A stretch of DNA of 64,000 bases from Pseudomonas guariconensis (GTDB lineage: Bacteria > Pseudomonadota > Gammaproteobacteria > Pseudomonadales > Pseudomonadaceae). Below are positions 17,289 through 26,207 of this stretch, piece by piece (position 1 is the stretch's first letter; the number at the start of each line of letters is the position of its first letter). The stretch spans positions 1 to 64,000 of the forward strand of contig NZ_JADLJL010000006.1 in assembly GCF_015680235.1 (NCBI RefSeq). Direction: 5' to 3'. A program made the translations under genes and the position numbers. The notes beneath the pieces are model-generated. The model did no database searches, was not told where the DNA came from, and worked only from the letters and a program-made list of their open reading frames with translations.

Positions 17289-18246
17289 CCCGCGGCTGCG
17301 CAATGCCATGGGCTTGGTGCTGCTGGCCTGCGCCCCCGGCTTGCTGACCCTGCTCTGGCTGCATGGCTGGGGTGTGCTGTTCAACCTGTTGCTCTGTGCC
17401 AGCACCGCCCTGACCTGTGAAGCCCTGCTGCTGGCCCTGCGCGGCCAATCGCCGTTGCCGATGTTGACTGACGGCAGCGCACTGGTCAGCGCCGTGCTGC
17501 TGGCCGCAGCCCTGCCCAGCCTGGCACCGTGGTGGTTGCCGGTCATCGCCACGAGCGTGGCCATCGCCATAGGCAAGCAAGCCTTCGGTGGCGTCGGGCG
17601 CAACCTGTTCAACCCGGCAATGGTCGGCTATGCCTTCGTCCTACTGAGTTTCCCCCTGCAGATGAACCAATGGCCAGGCCAGCCGGCTGGCTTGATGGAG
17701 AGTGCGCAACATCTGTTCGGCACACCAGCGCACGTCGATGCCTGGGCCATTCCGACGGCGCTGGACGGGCTGCGCCACAACCGCAGCCTGACCCTCGAAG
17801 AACTGTTCGCCCAACACCCAGGCTTCGGCGCGATCGGCGGGCGCGGTAGCGAATGGGTGAATCTGGCTTTCCTGCTTGGCGGCCTGTTCCTCTGGCAGCG
17901 CAAGGTCATCGCCTGGCATGCCCCAGCAGGCCTGCTGGCGGGCCTGTTCGTGTTCAGCCTGCTGTGTTGGAACGGCTCGGGCTCCGACTCCAACGGCTCG
18001 CCGCTGTTGCACCTGTTCTCCGGCTCGACCATGCTGGCGGCGTTCTTCATCGCCACCGAACCGGTATCCGCTCCCCGTAGTGCCTTGGCCCGCCTGGGGT
18101 TCGGTTTCGGCGCGGGCTTGCTGATCTACCTGATCCGCACCTGGGGCAGCTATCCCGACGGCACGGCGTTCGCCATCCTCTTGATGAACCTTGCCGTACC
18201 CGCGCTGGAACGCCTGGCGGCACGCCGTTCGCAGGCCAGTGCATGA
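17275..18246 (+). CDS. rnfD: RnfD-like membrane flavoprotein subunit
   Basis: This 323-residue polytopic membrane protein resembles RnfD/NqrB. The conserved [17 protein letters not shown] segment is present near residue 105, as is the late [13 protein letters not shown] near residue 262. Family members carry FMN bound covalently to a threonine in an (S/T)GAT motif. The aligned place here reads [11 protein letters not shown]: the threonine (about residue 161) and the upstream aspartate are kept, but the S-G-A before it has become A-I-P, which may prevent recognition by the flavin transferase ApbE. The start at 17275 lies inside the end of rnfB; longer readings run through rnfB. It overlaps rnfG by 4 bp. 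Confidence 0.85.
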   Translation: MPAPDPRLRNAMGLVLLACAPGLLTLLWLHGWGVLFNLLLCASTALTCEALLLALRGQSPLPMLTDGSALVSAVLLAAALPSLAPWWLPVIATSVAIAIGKQAFGGVGRNLFNPAMVGYAFVLLSFPLQMNQWPGQPAGLMESAQHLFGTPAHVDAWAIPTALDGLRHNRSLTLEELFAQHPGFGAIGGRGSEWVNLAFLLGGLFLWQRKVIAWHAPAGLLAGLFVFSLLCWNGSGSDSNGSPLLHLFSGSTMLAAFFIATEPVSAPRSALARLGFGFGAGLLIYLIRTWGSYPDGTAFAILLMNLAVPALERLAARRSQASA

Positions 18247-18845
18247 ACCGGGCGGCGCGCAATGCCTTGCTGCTGGTGCTGATCGGCCTCTTTTCGCTGG
18301 CCAGCACCCTGGCCTGGCGGCACTGGACAGCGCCAACCCGCCTTGAGGCCGAGCGACAGTTGCGCAACCTACACTGGTTACAGGCACTGCCTGCCGGTAG
18401 CTTCGACAACCAGCCCTTGCAAGCGCCCCTGACACTGGCCGACACGCACCTGCCCCATAGCCGGCTGCTGGCCGGCTACAGGGCAACCCTGGGCGGCAAG
18501 CCGAGCGCTGTGCTGCTGCACAGCCAGGCACAGGGGTACGCGGGGCCGATTGTTCTGGCGATCGCCATCGACCCAACCGGGCGCCTGGTCGGAATCCAGA
18601 TCTTGGAGCAGCAGGAAAGCCCTGGCCTCGGGGACCAATTGGTCGATCCCCGGGTTCATTGGCTGGACCAGTTCGCAGGCCGCACGCAGGCCGGCGCCTG
18701 GGCCATCAAGCGCGACCAAGGCGACTACGACCAATTAGCCGGAGCCACCGTCACTTCCCGTGCGGTGATCGACGCCTTGCAGGATGCCCTGCGCTATTTC
18801 GATGCCCACCGCACCACCCTGCTGGAGGCACGTACCGATGAATAG
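18243..18845 (+). CDS. rnfG: RnfG-like flavoprotein subunit
   Basis: This 200-residue protein has one N-terminal membrane helix (residues 8-25) and a periplasmic FMN-binding domain. The covalent FMN site is recognisable as DQLAGATVTSRAV, with the acceptor threonine at residue 169. The serine or threonine three residues before it in the consensus is an alanine here, but G-A-T is intact. The preceding block GLGDQLVDPRVHWLDQFAG also follows the family. In canonical complexes RnfG passes electrons between the RnfD flavin and the membrane cluster of RnfA/RnfE. It overlaps rnfD by 4 bp and rnfE by 8 bp, which shows tight translational coupling. Confidence 0.88.
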   Translation: MNRAARNALLLVLIGLFSLASTLAWRHWTAPTRLEAERQLRNLHWLQALPAGSFDNQPLQAPLTLADTHLPHSRLLAGYRATLGGKPSAVLLHSQAQGYAGPIVLAIAIDPTGRLVGIQILEQQESPGLGDQLVDPRVHWLDQFAGRTQAGAWAIKRDQGDYDQLAGATVTSRAVIDALQDALRYFDAHRTTLLEARTDE

Positions 18846-19362
18846 ATTCTGGCTGCCTGGGATCAGCGTGATTCCCCTGGCAGGTGCCACCTCGACCTTG
18901 GCACAGGCCATTGCCATTGGGTTGTGCGCCGTGGTGCTCATAGGCCTGCACCAGGCGTTGCTGATACCGCTGCGCCATTGGCTCGCTGGCCCCTGGCGCC
19001 TGCTGGCCAGCCCGTTGCTGCTCGCAGCGCTTGCCAGCAGCCTGCAGCTGGGTCTAGAGGCCTGGGCTCTACCGCTGGCCCTTGCACTCGGTCACTATCC
19101 CGCCCTGCTCTGCATCCAATGCCTGATGGCGGATCAGCTGTGGCCTGACGGGCTTGGCTGGCGTCGGCTGGGCGTTTTCCTGGGCGGCCTGCTGATGCTG
19201 TGCGTATTGCTTGGCGCCTGCCGGCAAGGGTTGGCTGCCGGGGTCGGCGTGCATCTGGCAAGCCTGGCGCCGGGTGGATTGATGCTGCTCGGCGGCTTGC
19301 TGGCGCTGTACAATCGCCTGCGTCCGGGGCCAGCCCCCTCACGTCGTCAAGGAAGCCTTTGA
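18838..19362 (+). CDS. rnfE: short RnfE-like membrane subunit
   Basis: This 174-residue hydrophobic protein aligns with RnfE/RsxE but is about 55 residues shorter than the E. coli subunit, mainly at the ends. The N-terminal family motif GLCPLLAVTST appears here as SVIPLAGATST, so the cluster-binding cysteine has become isoleucine. The second family motif, TNC, falls near PALLCIQC, where a cysteine is found one residue off the expected place. The membrane [2Fe-2S] cluster is therefore unlikely to form as in canonical complexes. The gene ends 4 bp before nth, keeping the rnf-nth gene order of gammaproteobacteria. Confidence 0.75.
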   Translation: MNRFWLPGISVIPLAGATSTLAQAIAIGLCAVVLIGLHQALLIPLRHWLAGPWRLLASPLLLAALASSLQLGLEAWALPLALALGHYPALLCIQCLMADQLWPDGLGWRRLGVFLGGLLMLCVLLGACRQGLAAGVGVHLASLAPGGLMLLGGLLALYNRLRPGPAPSRRQGSL

Positions 19363-19366
19363 GCCC

Positions 19367-20005
19367 ATGAATGCCGCCAAACGCCTGGAGATTTTTCGCA
19401 GGCTGCACGAAGACAACCCCGACCCGAAGACCGAACTGGCCTACACCACTCCTTTCGAATTGCTCATCGCCGTCATCCTGTCGGCCCAGGCGACGGATGT
19501 GGGGGTGAACAAGGCCACTGCAAGGCTGTACCCCGTGGCCAACACGCCGCAGGCCATCCATGCCCTGGGCGTCGATGGGCTGAGCGAATACATCAGGACC
19601 ATAGGCCTCTACAACAGCAAGGCCAAGAACGTCATCGAGACCTGCCGCCTGCTGATCGAGCGCCACGGCGGCGAAGTGCCCCAGACCCGCGAAGCCCTCG
19701 AGGCACTGCCTGGTGTTGGCCGCAAGACCGCGAACGTCGTGCTCAACACCGCGTTCCGCCAACCGGCCATGGCCGTCGACACCCATATCTTCCGCGTCAG
19801 CAACCGGACCGGCATCGCGCCTGGCAAGACGGTGTTGGAGGTGGAAAAGAAGCTGCTCAAGTTCGTACCCAAGGATTACCTGCTCGACGCCCACCATTGG
19901 TTGATCCTGCATGGGCGTTATGTATGCCAGGCGCGCAAACCCCGTTGTGGCGCCTGCCGTATCGAGGACCTGTGCGAGTACAAACAGAAGACCTCTGACG
20001 ATTGA
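19367..20005 (+). CDS. nth: endonuclease III
   Basis: This 212-residue DNA glycosylase/AP lyase removes oxidised pyrimidines in base-excision repair. The helix-hairpin-helix motif LPGVGRKTANVV holds the catalytic lysine, and the active-site aspartate lies in AVDTHIFRVSNR. The [4Fe-4S] cluster cysteines Cys187, Cys194, Cys197 and Cys203 (C-x6-C-x2-C-x5-C) are all present and at the same numbers as in E. coli. The gene is the last of the rnf operon. This link is old and conserved, and in E. coli the neighbouring rsx genes keep the redox sensor SoxR reduced. Confidence 0.96.
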   Translation: MNAAKRLEIFRRLHEDNPDPKTELAYTTPFELLIAVILSAQATDVGVNKATARLYPVANTPQAIHALGVDGLSEYIRTIGLYNSKAKNVIETCRLLIERHGGEVPQTREALEALPGVGRKTANVVLNTAFRQPAMAVDTHIFRVSNRTGIAPGKTVLEVEKKLLKFVPKDYLLDAHHWLILHGRYVCQARKPRCGACRIEDLCEYKQKTSDD

Positions 20006-20109
20006 GACGATAGAGGGAAATGGTTGTATACGATTGAAAAAATCTTTTTTACCGGAATCAGGTTTCTCGCTATAAGGACGGCCAATGGCCCCTTGGCTTG
20101 GAGTAACTC

Positions 20110-20286
20110 ATGAGCACCGATAAAGACGAGCTGTCGATCGACGATGAATTTGCCACCTCGGAAGACGATATCGAGCCCCAGGTGGAAACAGCGAAGACCA
20201 ACCTGAGCAAACGCCGTACCATCGATAATCTCCTCGAGGAACGGCGTCTGCAGAAACAACTCGCCGACTTCGACTACGACCTGTAG
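20110..20286 (+). CDS. small acidic PA3496-like protein
   Basis: This 58-residue protein is too short for most gene callers' defaults. It has an acidic N-terminal half (STDKDELSIDDEFATSEDD) and a basic, helical C-terminal half with RRTIDNLLEERRLQKQL. It resembles the small Pseudomonas PA3496 family, which also follows nth in P. aeruginosa. A GGAG lies 6-7 nt before the ATG. It is followed by a strong hairpin terminator. No function is established. There are no membrane segments or cysteines. Confidence 0.75.
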   Translation: MSTDKDELSIDDEFATSEDDIEPQVETAKTNLSKRRTIDNLLEERRLQKQLADFDYDL

Positions 20287-20298
20287 CCCGCCTGGTCT

Positions 20299-20327
20299 GA
20301 AAGCCTCCCTTGCGGAGGCTTTCCTGT
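20299..20327. terminator. bidirectional terminator
   Basis: GAAAGCCTCC and GGAGGCTTTC form a 10-bp stem between the convergent small acidic protein gene and the response regulator gene. The flanks are only moderately T-rich (CTGTTT on the plus side). Confidence 0.7.
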
Positions 20328-20328
20328 T

Positions 20329-20961
20329 TCAGGGGCGCGATAAGCCGTGGCGCTGGGCAAGCTCGATGAGATCGACCAGTGAACGGGCATTGAGCTTGAG
20401 CAGCAGGCGTGTCTTGTAAGTACTGACCGTCTTGTTGCTGAGGAACATGCTGGTGGCGATTTCCTTGTTGCTCTTGCCACTGGCCAGCTCCTTCAACACC
20501 ATGACCTCCCTGCCGGAAAGGCGCTGGACCATCTCCTCCTCGGTGCCCCCCTTGGCACAACCACGCGCCTTGTGCAGGGCCTGGTTGGGAAAATAACTGT
20601 ACCCGGACAGCACCGCCTTGATCGCGCTGAGCAGCTCGGTCAGGTCCTGCTGCTTGCACACATAACCCGCCGCGCCCGCCTGCATGCAACGCATGGAGAA
20701 ATGCCCTGCTGCCTGCGAAGTCAGGACCAGCACCTTGCTGGCCGGGCTGAGGCCCGATAATCGGCCGATGACTTCCAGTCCATCAAGTTTTGGAATGCCT
20801 ATATCCAACACCACAATGTCGGGTTGATATTCACGGATCAACTGCAAGGCATCCACACCGTTGTCGGTTTCCGCCACGACCTCATACCCATGCCGCTCCA
20901 TCAGCATGCGTACAGCCAGACGAATAACCGGATGATCATCCACGATAAGCACTTTATTCAT
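20329..20961 (-). CDS. LuxR/NarL-type response regulator (orphan)
   Basis: This 210-residue two-component response regulator is close in style to BvgA/EvgA. The receiver domain (residues 1-120) has the acidic pair DD at 8-9, the phospho-acceptor Asp53 in IVVLDIGIPKLDG, the conserved LTSQ and Lys105-type position in GYVCKQQ. The C-terminal DNA-binding domain has the LuxR helix-turn-helix LSGREVMVLKELASGKSNKEIATSM and VSTYKTRLLLKL. No histidine kinase gene is adjacent, so its partner must be elsewhere. It is flanked upstream by a 364-bp AT-rich region holding a perfect inverted repeat, which might be a self-regulatory site. The target genes are unknown. Confidence 0.9.
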   Translation of the reverse strand: MNKVLIVDDHPVIRLAVRMLMERHGYEVVAETDNGVDALQLIREYQPDIVVLDIGIPKLDGLEVIGRLSGLSPASKVLVLTSQAAGHFSMRCMQAGAAGYVCKQQDLTELLSAIKAVLSGYSYFPNQALHKARGCAKGGTEEEMVQRLSGREVMVLKELASGKSNKEIATSMFLSNKTVSTYKTRLLLKLNARSLVDLIELAQRHGLSRP

Positions 20962-21325
20962 GCGATATCCATTGATTCATTATTCTTGCTCCGAGCCACC
21001 ACGATAACCGAGCACGCTCCTCCATGGCGCGACGGATTGCGGCATATGACCACCTAAAGACGAGACCTACATCAATTTCGGACCTTTCCTACGAGTCGAC
21101 CCTTTATAAAATTTTGCATTCCGTACATGTAATGCAAAAAATTAATAAGAATAAATAATTATTTCTTAGACGCAGACACGCGAAGACCCAGAATGATTAA
21201 TTCCGTTTCCGAATAGCCCGAAAAAGTGGCAATGGTTATTTCATGGCGTCCAAGGGAAATATCTCTATCTTCAGCCGGCCACGAAAACAGGCGAGAGATA
21301 TGCAACTATTTGCGGGCGAAACACC
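20962..21325. promoter_or_regulatory. AT-rich divergent regulatory region
   Basis: This 364-bp gap between the divergent response regulator and small membrane protein genes is far richer in A and T than its surroundings, especially 21100-21170. It contains the inverted repeat at 21112-21139 and AT stretches such as TTTATAAAATTTT that could serve as promoter elements. No gene is visible. Confidence 0.5.
21112..21139. promoter_or_regulatory. perfect 9-bp inverted repeat, operator candidate
   Basis: The arms TTTTGCATT (21112-21120) and AATGCAAAA (21131-21139) are perfectly complementary and separated by exactly 10 bp, so the half-sites face the same side of the helix. The position between two divergent genes, one coding a response regulator, suggests a dimeric regulator binding site. 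No T-run favours a terminator. Confidence 0.5.
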
Positions 21326-21787
21326 ATGCAGCAGACAGAATCCATCAGTCCCTTGGCGATCATCGCCATATTCGCAGGCATCATCGAAGCCTCCGCCCTG
21401 GCTTCCCTGCCTTTTCTCAGTGAGAACAGTCAGAAGACCTACACCTGGTTCCTGGTGGGCTTTCCATTCTTCCTGACCATGCTGTTTTTCCTGACCCTGA
21501 ATTTCAACTACCACTCCCTGTACCAGCCCACCAGAACCGCCGGCCGGAACAAAACCGACGCCCAAACGCCCACCACCCCGCCCGCGGAAAAGTCGAGCGC
21601 GCCGACCATGATCATCACGCTTTCAGGGCCCGACACGCGCAAAATGATCGAGCAGCATGTATTGCGTACCCTCTCTCGCCCTCCCCCCCACGCTCGCCGC
21701 TGGGTACTCGACAACCTCGATACCGGTATTCGCATCAAGCTATCGGTCGAGGCGCTGAGCGCACCCGACGAGACGATCGACCAGTAA
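21326..21787 (+). CDS. small two-helix membrane protein, unknown
   Basis: This 153-residue protein is of no family that I recognise. Two hydrophobic segments (residues 9-29 and 42-60) are followed by a hydrophilic C-terminal half. That half begins with a Thr/Pro-rich linker (TDAQTPTTPPAEKSSAPT) and ends with a compact region containing TMIITLSGPDTRKMIEQH and PPHARRWVLDNLDTGIRIKL. The base composition of the coding region is normal for the window, but the upstream region is AT-rich. The start codon has no strong ribosome binding site, so the true start could differ. It is divergent from an orphan response regulator and convergent with argG. Confidence 0.6.
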   Translation: MQQTESISPLAIIAIFAGIIEASALASLPFLSENSQKTYTWFLVGFPFFLTMLFFLTLNFNYHSLYQPTRTAGRNKTDAQTPTTPPAEKSSAPTMIITLSGPDTRKMIEQHVLRTLSRPPPHARRWVLDNLDTGIRIKLSVEALSAPDETIDQ

Positions 21788-21791
21788 GAAA

Positions 21792-22008
21792 GAAAAAACC
21801 CGGCCCAAGGTCTAATGTCGGTCAGTTAAGCAATTGGGGCCGCTACGCGCCCCATCGCGGCACAAGGCCGCTCCTACAGGCAACCCGCCATTGGCAAGGT
21901 CACGTTATCCTGTAGGAGCGGCCTTGTGCCGCGATGGGCTGCGTAGCAGCCCCAAGTGCAGCCGATAAGGCTTAACTGACCGGCATTAGCCACAAGGCCG
22001 GGTTTTTC
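21792..22008. terminator. long composite inverted repeat between convergent genes
   Basis: The two outer arms GAAAAAACCCGGCC (21792-21805) and GGCCGGGTTTTTC (21996-22008) are complementary. Inside them AATGTCGGTCAGTTAAGC (21814-21831) pairs with GCTTAACTGACCGGCATT (21970-21987) with one mismatch. The core is an opposed pair of REP elements. The whole can fold into one branched hairpin of about 217 nt. The A- and T-runs at the ends suit termination in both directions, for the small membrane protein gene and argG. Confidence 0.75.
21819..21983. repeat. opposed pair of extended REP-like elements
   Basis: Copy one (21819-21880, minus orientation) and copy two (21909-21983, plus) share CCTGTAGGAGCGGCCTTGTG, a GC hairpin block and a tail TTAACTGACCG. 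The unit at 246-308 is a third copy with only a few differences. The conserved tail lies outside the usual REP core. Confidence 0.85.
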
Positions 22009-22026
22009 AGGGTGCCCTCGCCAGGG

Positions 22027-23244
22027 TCAGAGCAGCGAGCGGCCCTTGTTGGCGGCAATACGCATGCGCAGGGCATTGAGCTTGATGAAGCCCGCGGCAT
22101 CGGCCTGGTTGTAGGCGCCGCCGTCTTCCTCGAAGGTCGCGATGTTGGCATCGAACAGCGAGTCGTCCGACTTGCGACCGACAACAGTGACGTTGCCCTT
22201 GTACAGTTTCAGGCGGACCACGCCGTTCACGTTGACCTGCGAGGCGTCGATCATCTGCTGCAGCATCAGACGCTCCGGGCTCCACCAGTAGCCGGTGTAG
22301 ATCAGGCTGGCGTACTTGGGCATCAGCTCATCTTTCAGGTGAGCGACTTCACGGTCCAGGGTGATCGACTCGATGGCACGGTGGGCCTTGAGCATGATGG
22401 TGCCGCCTGGAGTCTCATAGCAGCCACGGGACTTCATGCCGACGTAACGGTTCTCGACGATGTCGAGGCGACCGATACCGTTGGCGCCACCGATGCGGTT
22501 CAGGTCGGCCAAAACGGTAGCCGGGGTCTTCTCGACGCCGTCGATGGCGACGATATCACCCTTGCGGTAGGTGAGCTCGATGTAGGTAGCCTGGTCCGGG
22601 GCGTTCTCCGGGGAGACGCTCCAGCGCCACATGTCTTCCTCGTGCTCGGTCCAGGTATCTTCCAGGACGCCGCCTTCATAGGAAATGTGCAGCAGGTTGG
22701 CGTCCATCGAGTACGGCGACTTCTTCTTGCCGTGACGCTCGATCGGGATGCCGTGCTTCTCGGCGTAATCCATCAGCTTCTCGCGGGACAGCAGGTCCCA
22801 CTCACGCCATGGGGCGATGACCTTGACGCCTGGTTTCAGGGCGTAGGCACCCAGTTCGAAACGTACCTGGTCGTTGCCCTTGCCGGTCGCGCCGTGGGAA
22901 ATGGCATCGGCACCGGTTTCGTTGGCGATTTCGATCAGACGCTTGGCAATCAGCGGACGGGCGATGGAAGTACCCAGCAGGTACTCACCTTCGTAGACGG
23001 TGTTGGCGCGGAACATCGGGAACACGAAATCGCGCACGAATTCTTCGCGCAGGTCGTCGATGTAGATCTCTTTGACGCCCATTGCCTGTGCCTTGGCGCG
23101 GGCCGGCTCGACCTCTTCGCCCTGACCCAGGTCAGCGGTGAAGGTCACCACTTCGCAGTTGTAGGTATCCTGCAGCCACTTGAGAATCACCGAAGTATCA
23201 AGGCCGCCGGAATACGCCAGTACGACCTTTTTTACGTCCGCCAT
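22027..23244 (-). CDS. argG: argininosuccinate synthase
   Basis: This 405-residue enzyme of arginine biosynthesis joins citrulline and aspartate with ATP to argininosuccinate. The N-terminal pyrophosphatase-type ATP loop AYSGGLDTS begins near residue 9. Other family blocks are [26 protein letters not shown] and [17 protein letters not shown]. The start at 23244 gives the canonical [14 protein letters not shown]; the longer reading from 23295 is not supported. It is convergent with the small membrane protein gene and lies downstream of motY on the same strand, with a 127-bp gap that must hold its promoter. The ornithine carbamoyltransferase gene argF lies 5.6 kb away. Confidence 0.96.
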   Translation of the reverse strand: MADVKKVVLAYSGGLDTSVILKWLQDTYNCEVVTFTADLGQGEEVEPARAKAQAMGVKEIYIDDLREEFVRDFVFPMFRANTVYEGEYLLGTSIARPLIAKRLIEIANETGADAISHGATGKGNDQVRFELGAYALKPGVKVIAPWREWDLLSREKLMDYAEKHGIPIERHGKKKSPYSMDANLLHISYEGGVLEDTWTEHEEDMWRWSVSPENAPDQATYIELTYRKGDIVAIDGVEKTPATVLADLNRIGGANGIGRLDIVENRYVGMKSRGCYETPGGTIMLKAHRAIESITLDREVAHLKDELMPKYASLIYTGYWWSPERLMLQQMIDASQVNVNGVVRLKLYKGNVTVVGRKSDDSLFDANIATFEEDGGAYNQADAAGFIKLNALRMRIAANKGRSLL

Positions 23245-23371
23245 GCCATCACTCCACGGGGTTGTACGGAAAGCGGTTGATTCTACCGGCCCCACTGAAA
23301 TATTTACAATGGGGCGACAGCTTGTGATGACAAAGCGACAGGAACGGTCAACAGCGCGACTATCGCCTCAG

Positions 23372-24337
23372 TCAGGATTTTTTTCCTGCGGGGGCCTGCG
23401 TCGGCGCTGGGTCAGGCACCGCTGGGGCTGCGGCAGCGGGAGCCGGGGCGGGCTCTGCCTTGGGCTTTTCCACCGGCTTCTCGACCGGGGCGACACGCTC
23501 GAGCTGGATGTTCACCCGGCGGTTGCGCGCCCGGTTGGCGGCACTGTTGTTCCGGGCCAGGGGGTAACGTTCGCCATGGAAGCGCACGGTGATCTGATCC
23601 TCCGGCACGCCATGGGCCTTGAGGTAGTCGGCGACCGCCAGGGCCCGGCGGCGCGAGGTGTCGCGGTTGGTCAGGCGGCTGCCGCTGTTGTCGGCGTGAC
23701 CATCGAGCTCGATGTGGTTCACCGACGGGTCGGCCTTGAGGTAGTCGAGAATCACGTCCAGGCGCGCCCGAGCCGCGCTATCCAGCTCGATACCGCGCGG
23801 GAAACCGACCTGGGTCTGGCGGACCTGGTCGAAGTTCATCGGCAGCAGCTTGCCGGCACATGCCTGGTAGTCACCATAGGCCTTGGCGAAGCTGACCGGC
23901 AATACTCGCACCTCCATGGGCCTGCCGCCTTCGCCGGCATAGTTGCGCACCACCGTGCTGCGCCCGTCGAGCAGGCCGTTGATCAGCCGGCTGGCCTGCC
24001 CCTGGGACGACGTGAACAACACCCCGCTGCGCCCCATGCGCACGGCCCCGAGATTGATGTCGCCTCGACCAGGTTGCCAAGGCGCTGCCGCGGCCAGCAA
24101 CGTCGCGCTGCCCGCTCCTAGCGCGTTGCTGTCCGAACGCAACCGGAAAACCGCCTGCTCGCCGGCACGGCGGACGAACTCGCCGCTGCCGAAACCGTCG
24201 ATCGCCTGGGACAGCCGGCATTCGAACGGGTCGCCCTCGACGCTCCAGGCGACATTCTCCACGCGCGTCTGGAAGGTCAACGCCCCGGCCGGCAGGCTGG
24301 CAAACAGGGTAAGAAGGGCTAGGTAACGCTGGCGCAC
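23372..24337 (-). CDS. motY: sodium-type flagellar protein MotY
   Basis: This 321-residue periplasmic protein has a signal peptide (VRQRYLALLTLFASLPAGA). A MotY-specific N-terminal domain includes FECRLSQAIDGFGSGEFVRR, and an OmpA-like peptidoglycan-binding domain shows HIELDGHADNSGSRLTNRD and NRARNRRVNIQL. The tail is rich in Pro and Ala. In Pseudomonas and Vibrio MotY forms part of the T-ring and anchors the stator of the polar flagellum. The gene sits between argG and pyrC exactly as in P. aeruginosa, away from the flagellar clusters. Both in-frame candidate starts are GTG; the one at 24337 was chosen because GGAG lies 6 nt upstream, while 24349 has none. Confidence 0.88.
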   Translation of the reverse strand: MRQRYLALLTLFASLPAGALTFQTRVENVAWSVEGDPFECRLSQAIDGFGSGEFVRRAGEQAVFRLRSDSNALGAGSATLLAAAAPWQPGRGDINLGAVRMGRSGVLFTSSQGQASRLINGLLDGRSTVVRNYAGEGGRPMEVRVLPVSFAKAYGDYQACAGKLLPMNFDQVRQTQVGFPRGIELDSAARARLDVILDYLKADPSVNHIELDGHADNSGSRLTNRDTSRRRALAVADYLKAHGVPEDQITVRFHGERYPLARNNSAANRARNRRVNIQLERVAPVEKPVEKPKAEPAPAPAAAAPAVPDPAPTQAPAGKKS

Positions 24338-24467
24338 GGGTGGCTCCACAGATTCTGACGGCTTACCTGCAGGCTATCGGACGCCAGCGGGAAAACTTGA
24401 TAGCCGTGCTCCTACCGGGGTTTTCCGGTAGCATTGGCCCTTGAGTTCGACCCGCCTGGAATCCCCA

Positions 24468-25514
24468 ATGTCCGATCGCCTGACCCTTCTGCGTCCCGAC
24501 GACTGGCACATCCATCTGCGCGATGGTGCCGTCCTGCCCCATACCGTTGGCGACGTGGCGCGTACCTTCGCCCGCGCCATCATCATGCCCAACCTGGTCC
24601 CGCCGGTACGCAACGCCGTCGAGGCAGGTGCCTATCGCGAGCGTATTCTGGCCGCACGTCCGGCGGGCAGCCGCTTCGAGCCGCTGATGGTGCTGTACCT
24701 CACCGACCGCACCAGCGCCGAGGATATTCGCGCGGCCAAGGCCAGCGGTTTCGTGTATGCCGCCAAGATGTACCCGGCCGGCGCCACCACCAACTCCGAC
24801 TCGGGCGTGACCAGCATCGACAACATCACGCCAGCCCTCGAAGCCTTGGCCGAAACCGGCATGCCGCTGCTGGTGCATGGCGAGGTGACCCGTGCCGAGG
24901 TCGATGTGTTCGACCGCGAGAAACGCTTCATCGACGAGCACCTGGCCCGCGTGGTCGAGCGCTTCCCCACGCTGAAAGTGGTGTTCGAACACATCACCAC
25001 CGCCGATGCCGCGCAGTTCGTCCTGCAGGCCCCGGCCAACGTCGGCGCAACCATCACCGCCCAGCACCTGCTGTACAACCGCAACCACATGCTGGTCGGC
25101 GGTATCCGCCCACACTTCTATTGCCTGCCGATCCTCAAGCGCAACACCCACCAGGTGGCGCTGCTGGACGCAGCCACCAGCGGCAACAGCAAGTTCTTCC
25201 TCGGCACCGATTCGGCGCCCCATGCCCGTCACGCCAAGGAAGCCGCCTGCGGCTGCGCCGGCTGCTATACCGCCTATGCGGCCATCGAGCTGTATGCCGA
25301 GGCCTTCGAACAGCGCAATGCGCTGGACAAGCTCGAAGGTTTCGCCAGCCTGCACGGCCCGGCGTTCTATGGCTTGCCAGCGAACACCGACACCATCACC
25401 CTGGTCCGTGACGAGTGGACCGCTCCTGACAGCCTGCCATTTGGTGACAACACCGTGGTTCCGCTGCGCGCCGGTGAAAAACTGCGCTGGCGTCTGCTGG
25501 AGGAGAAGGCGTGA
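24468..25514 (+). CDS. pyrC: dihydroorotase
   Basis: This 348-residue cytoplasmic amidohydrolase catalyses the third step of pyrimidine synthesis, the cyclisation of carbamoyl aspartate to dihydroorotate. The metal-binding HIHLRDG occupies residues 14-20. The lysine expected to be carboxylated lies in [21 protein letters not shown] and the late FLGTDSAPH with its catalytic aspartate follow the type of class II dihydroorotases such as E. coli PyrC. The start at 24468 gives the family N-terminus. It is divergent from motY and overlaps rnt by 4 bp (GTGA at 25511). Confidence 0.96.
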   Translation: MSDRLTLLRPDDWHIHLRDGAVLPHTVGDVARTFARAIIMPNLVPPVRNAVEAGAYRERILAARPAGSRFEPLMVLYLTDRTSAEDIRAAKASGFVYAAKMYPAGATTNSDSGVTSIDNITPALEALAETGMPLLVHGEVTRAEVDVFDREKRFIDEHLARVVERFPTLKVVFEHITTADAAQFVLQAPANVGATITAQHLLYNRNHMLVGGIRPHFYCLPILKRNTHQVALLDAATSGNSKFFLGTDSAPHARHAKEAACGCAGCYTAYAAIELYAEAFEQRNALDKLEGFASLHGPAFYGLPANTDTITLVRDEWTAPDSLPFGDNTVVPLRAGEKLRWRLLEEKA

Positions 25515-26182
25515 GCGAAGCGTTCTACGAAGACGACCAGGAAGGTCAAGGCAGCGGCGTTCGCCATCCGATGGCCGAGCGTTTCCGCGGTTACCTGCCC
25601 GTGGTGGTGGATGTGGAGACCGGTGGTTTCAACAGCGCGACCGACGCGCTGCTCGAAATCGCCGCCGTTACCATCGGCATGGACGAAAAAGGCTTCCTGT
25701 TCCCGGAGCACACCTACTTCTACCGAGTGGAGCCCTTCGAAGGGGCCAACATCGAACCGGCGGCCCTGGAATTCACCGGTATCAAGTTGGATCACCCGCT
25801 GCGCATGGCAGTGAGCGAGGAAACCGCGCTCACCGACATCTTCCGCGGGGTGCGCAAGGCATTGAAGGCCAATGGTTGCAAGCGAGCCATCCTGGTCGGC
25901 CACAACAGCAGCTTCGACTTGGGTTTCCTCAATGCTGCCGTGGCGCGCAACGACCTCAAGCGCAACCCGTTCCACCCCTTCTCCAGCTTCGACACGGCCA
26001 CCCTGGCTGGCCTGGCCTACGGCCAGACCGTCCTGGCCCGAGCCTGCCAAAGTGCCGACATCGACTTCGACGGGCGTGAAGCCCACTCGGCACGCTACGA
26101 CACCGAGAAGACCGCCGAGCTGTTCTGCGGCATCGTCAACCGCTGGAAGGAAATGGGCGGCTGGCGCGATTTCAACGACTGA
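25511..26182 (+). CDS. rnt: ribonuclease T
   Basis: This 223-residue DEDD-family 3'-5' exoribonuclease trims tRNA CCA ends and matures other stable RNAs. Exo I motif VVDVETGG gives Asp34 and Glu36. Exo II is [10 protein letters not shown] and Exo III is [14 protein letters not shown] with the catalytic His and Asp. The start is GTG at 25511, overlapping the pyrC stop by 4 bp, with AGGAG at 25501-25505 as ribosome binding site. A bidirectional terminator separates it from the convergent peroxiredoxin gene. All catalytic residues are intact. Confidence 0.95.
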   Translation: MSEAFYEDDQEGQGSGVRHPMAERFRGYLPVVVDVETGGFNSATDALLEIAAVTIGMDEKGFLFPEHTYFYRVEPFEGANIEPAALEFTGIKLDHPLRMAVSEETALTDIFRGVRKALKANGCKRAILVGHNSSFDLGFLNAAVARNDLKRNPFHPFSSFDTATLAGLAYGQTVLARACQSADIDFDGREAHSARYDTEKTAELFCGIVNRWKEMGGWRDFND

Positions 26183-26207
26183 TCCAGGCGTTGTAAACGG
26201 CGAAACA

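Noticed and set aside
18243..18845. RnfG as a degenerate subunit
   Set aside because: The covalent flavin site LAGATVTS keeps the G-A-T core and the domain is full length, so unlike RnfA, RnfD and RnfE it appears intact.
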